In this document: one piece after another, positions 52,426 through 52,460 of the stretch
Layout: every line of letters starts with the position of its first letter
Numbering within the stretch: position 1 is the stretch's first letter
DNA from: Clostridium thermobutyricum
GTDB lineage: Bacteria > Bacillota > Clostridia > Ch29
DNA: 52,460 nt
Assembly: GCA_016841565.1 (NCBI GenBank)
Contig: JAENYX010000006.1
Location: 1-52,460, forward strand
Direction: 5' to 3'
Notes under the pieces: model-generated
What the model was told of the DNA's origin: nothing
Database searches by the model: none
Seen by the model: the letters and a program-made list of their open reading frames with translations, nothing else
Position numbers and translations under genes: made by a program

Positions 52426-52460
52426 AGGGCAGACAACAGAACCGTCCCCGTGTCTGCCCT
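52426..52460. repeat. 35-bp palindrome resembling a REP-type element, possibly cut by the window end
   Basis: AGGGCAGACA and TGTCTGCCCT are exact complements around a 15-base centre that contains AACCGTCCCC. The central GGGGACGGTTCTG word (minus strand) is of the kind seen in dispersed palindromes linked to REP-associated transposases. It may also act as a terminator for the gene ending at 52405, although no T-run is visible before the window ends. Confidence 0.5.

Noticed and set aside
1..52460. tRNA, rRNA, CRISPR array, prophage or intact insertion sequence
   Set aside because: I saw no cloverleaf-like spacer, no regular spaced repeats, no integrase, capsid or transposase gene.

Overview
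The window comes from an anaerobic, spore-forming member of the Firmicutes, most probably class Clostridia. The support is: a protein with sporulation/germination GerMN domains, the whiA-yvcK-rapZ set, a pyruvate kinase with the extra C-terminal PEP-utiliser domain, a membrane-anchored YvcK, FtsE/FtsX next to a CtpA protease and a MinJ-like PDZ protein, strong AGGAGG ribosome sites with frequent GTG/TTG starts, and a LexA site of the Bacillus/Clostridium type. The genus cannot be fixed from the sequence. I saw no tRNA, rRNA, CRISPR array, prophage or intact insertion sequence.

Layout. Positions 200-2550 (+) hold a drug/metabolite-type exporter and a GerMN protein, ending in a two-way terminator shared with the leftward block. 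Positions 2574-14673 (-) are a long co-oriented housekeeping block: HD phosphohydrolase, RseC-like protein, whiA, an HD-GYP protein, a YtoI-like CBS/hotdog regulator, dnaE, a small conserved protein, pfkA, pyk, a thioesterase and fxsA. A lone rightward gene (14943-15506) with a possible link to phage-type single-strand annealing proteins interrupts it. Then come yvcK, rapZ and a PHP phosphoesterase (overlapping by 4 bp), murB, an orphan solute-binding protein, a PspC protein and uvrC. folT (+) and a DsrE-like gene (-) meet at a two-way terminator.

The accessory part is 24.5-39.1 kb. Twelve leftward, tightly packed genes encode a branched-chain-amino-acid-type ABC importer (livK, H, M, G, F), a divergent acetate kinase relative, a split UxaA-type dehydratase (SAF small subunit plus large subunit), a GntR/FCD regulator, a D-2-hydroxyacid dehydrogenase, a LarA-type nickel racemase/epimerase and a DRE-TIM acyl-transferring/lyase enzyme. 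Opposite it run an M20 hydrolase and an SLC13-like carboxylate transporter. A TGGT-N3-ACCA operator occurs at both divergent promoters and, as a 20-of-21 match to one of them, in front of the gntR gene. I read this as one regulon for uptake and breakdown of a hydroxylated organic acid, possibly delivered as an amide or peptide conjugate. The substrate is not known from the sequence.

From 39.2 kb the window returns to general functions: a C_GCAxxG_C_C redox-type protein, a secreted copper-amine-oxidase-N-domain protein, uvrB-uvrA under a LexA box, a MATE exporter, the MinJ-like PDZ protein, ctpA, ftsE-ftsX, 5-formyltetrahydrofolate cyclo-ligase and a small membrane protein. Degenerate repeat tracts lie beside pspC and ctpA, and a 35-bp palindrome that resembles a REP-type element closes the window.
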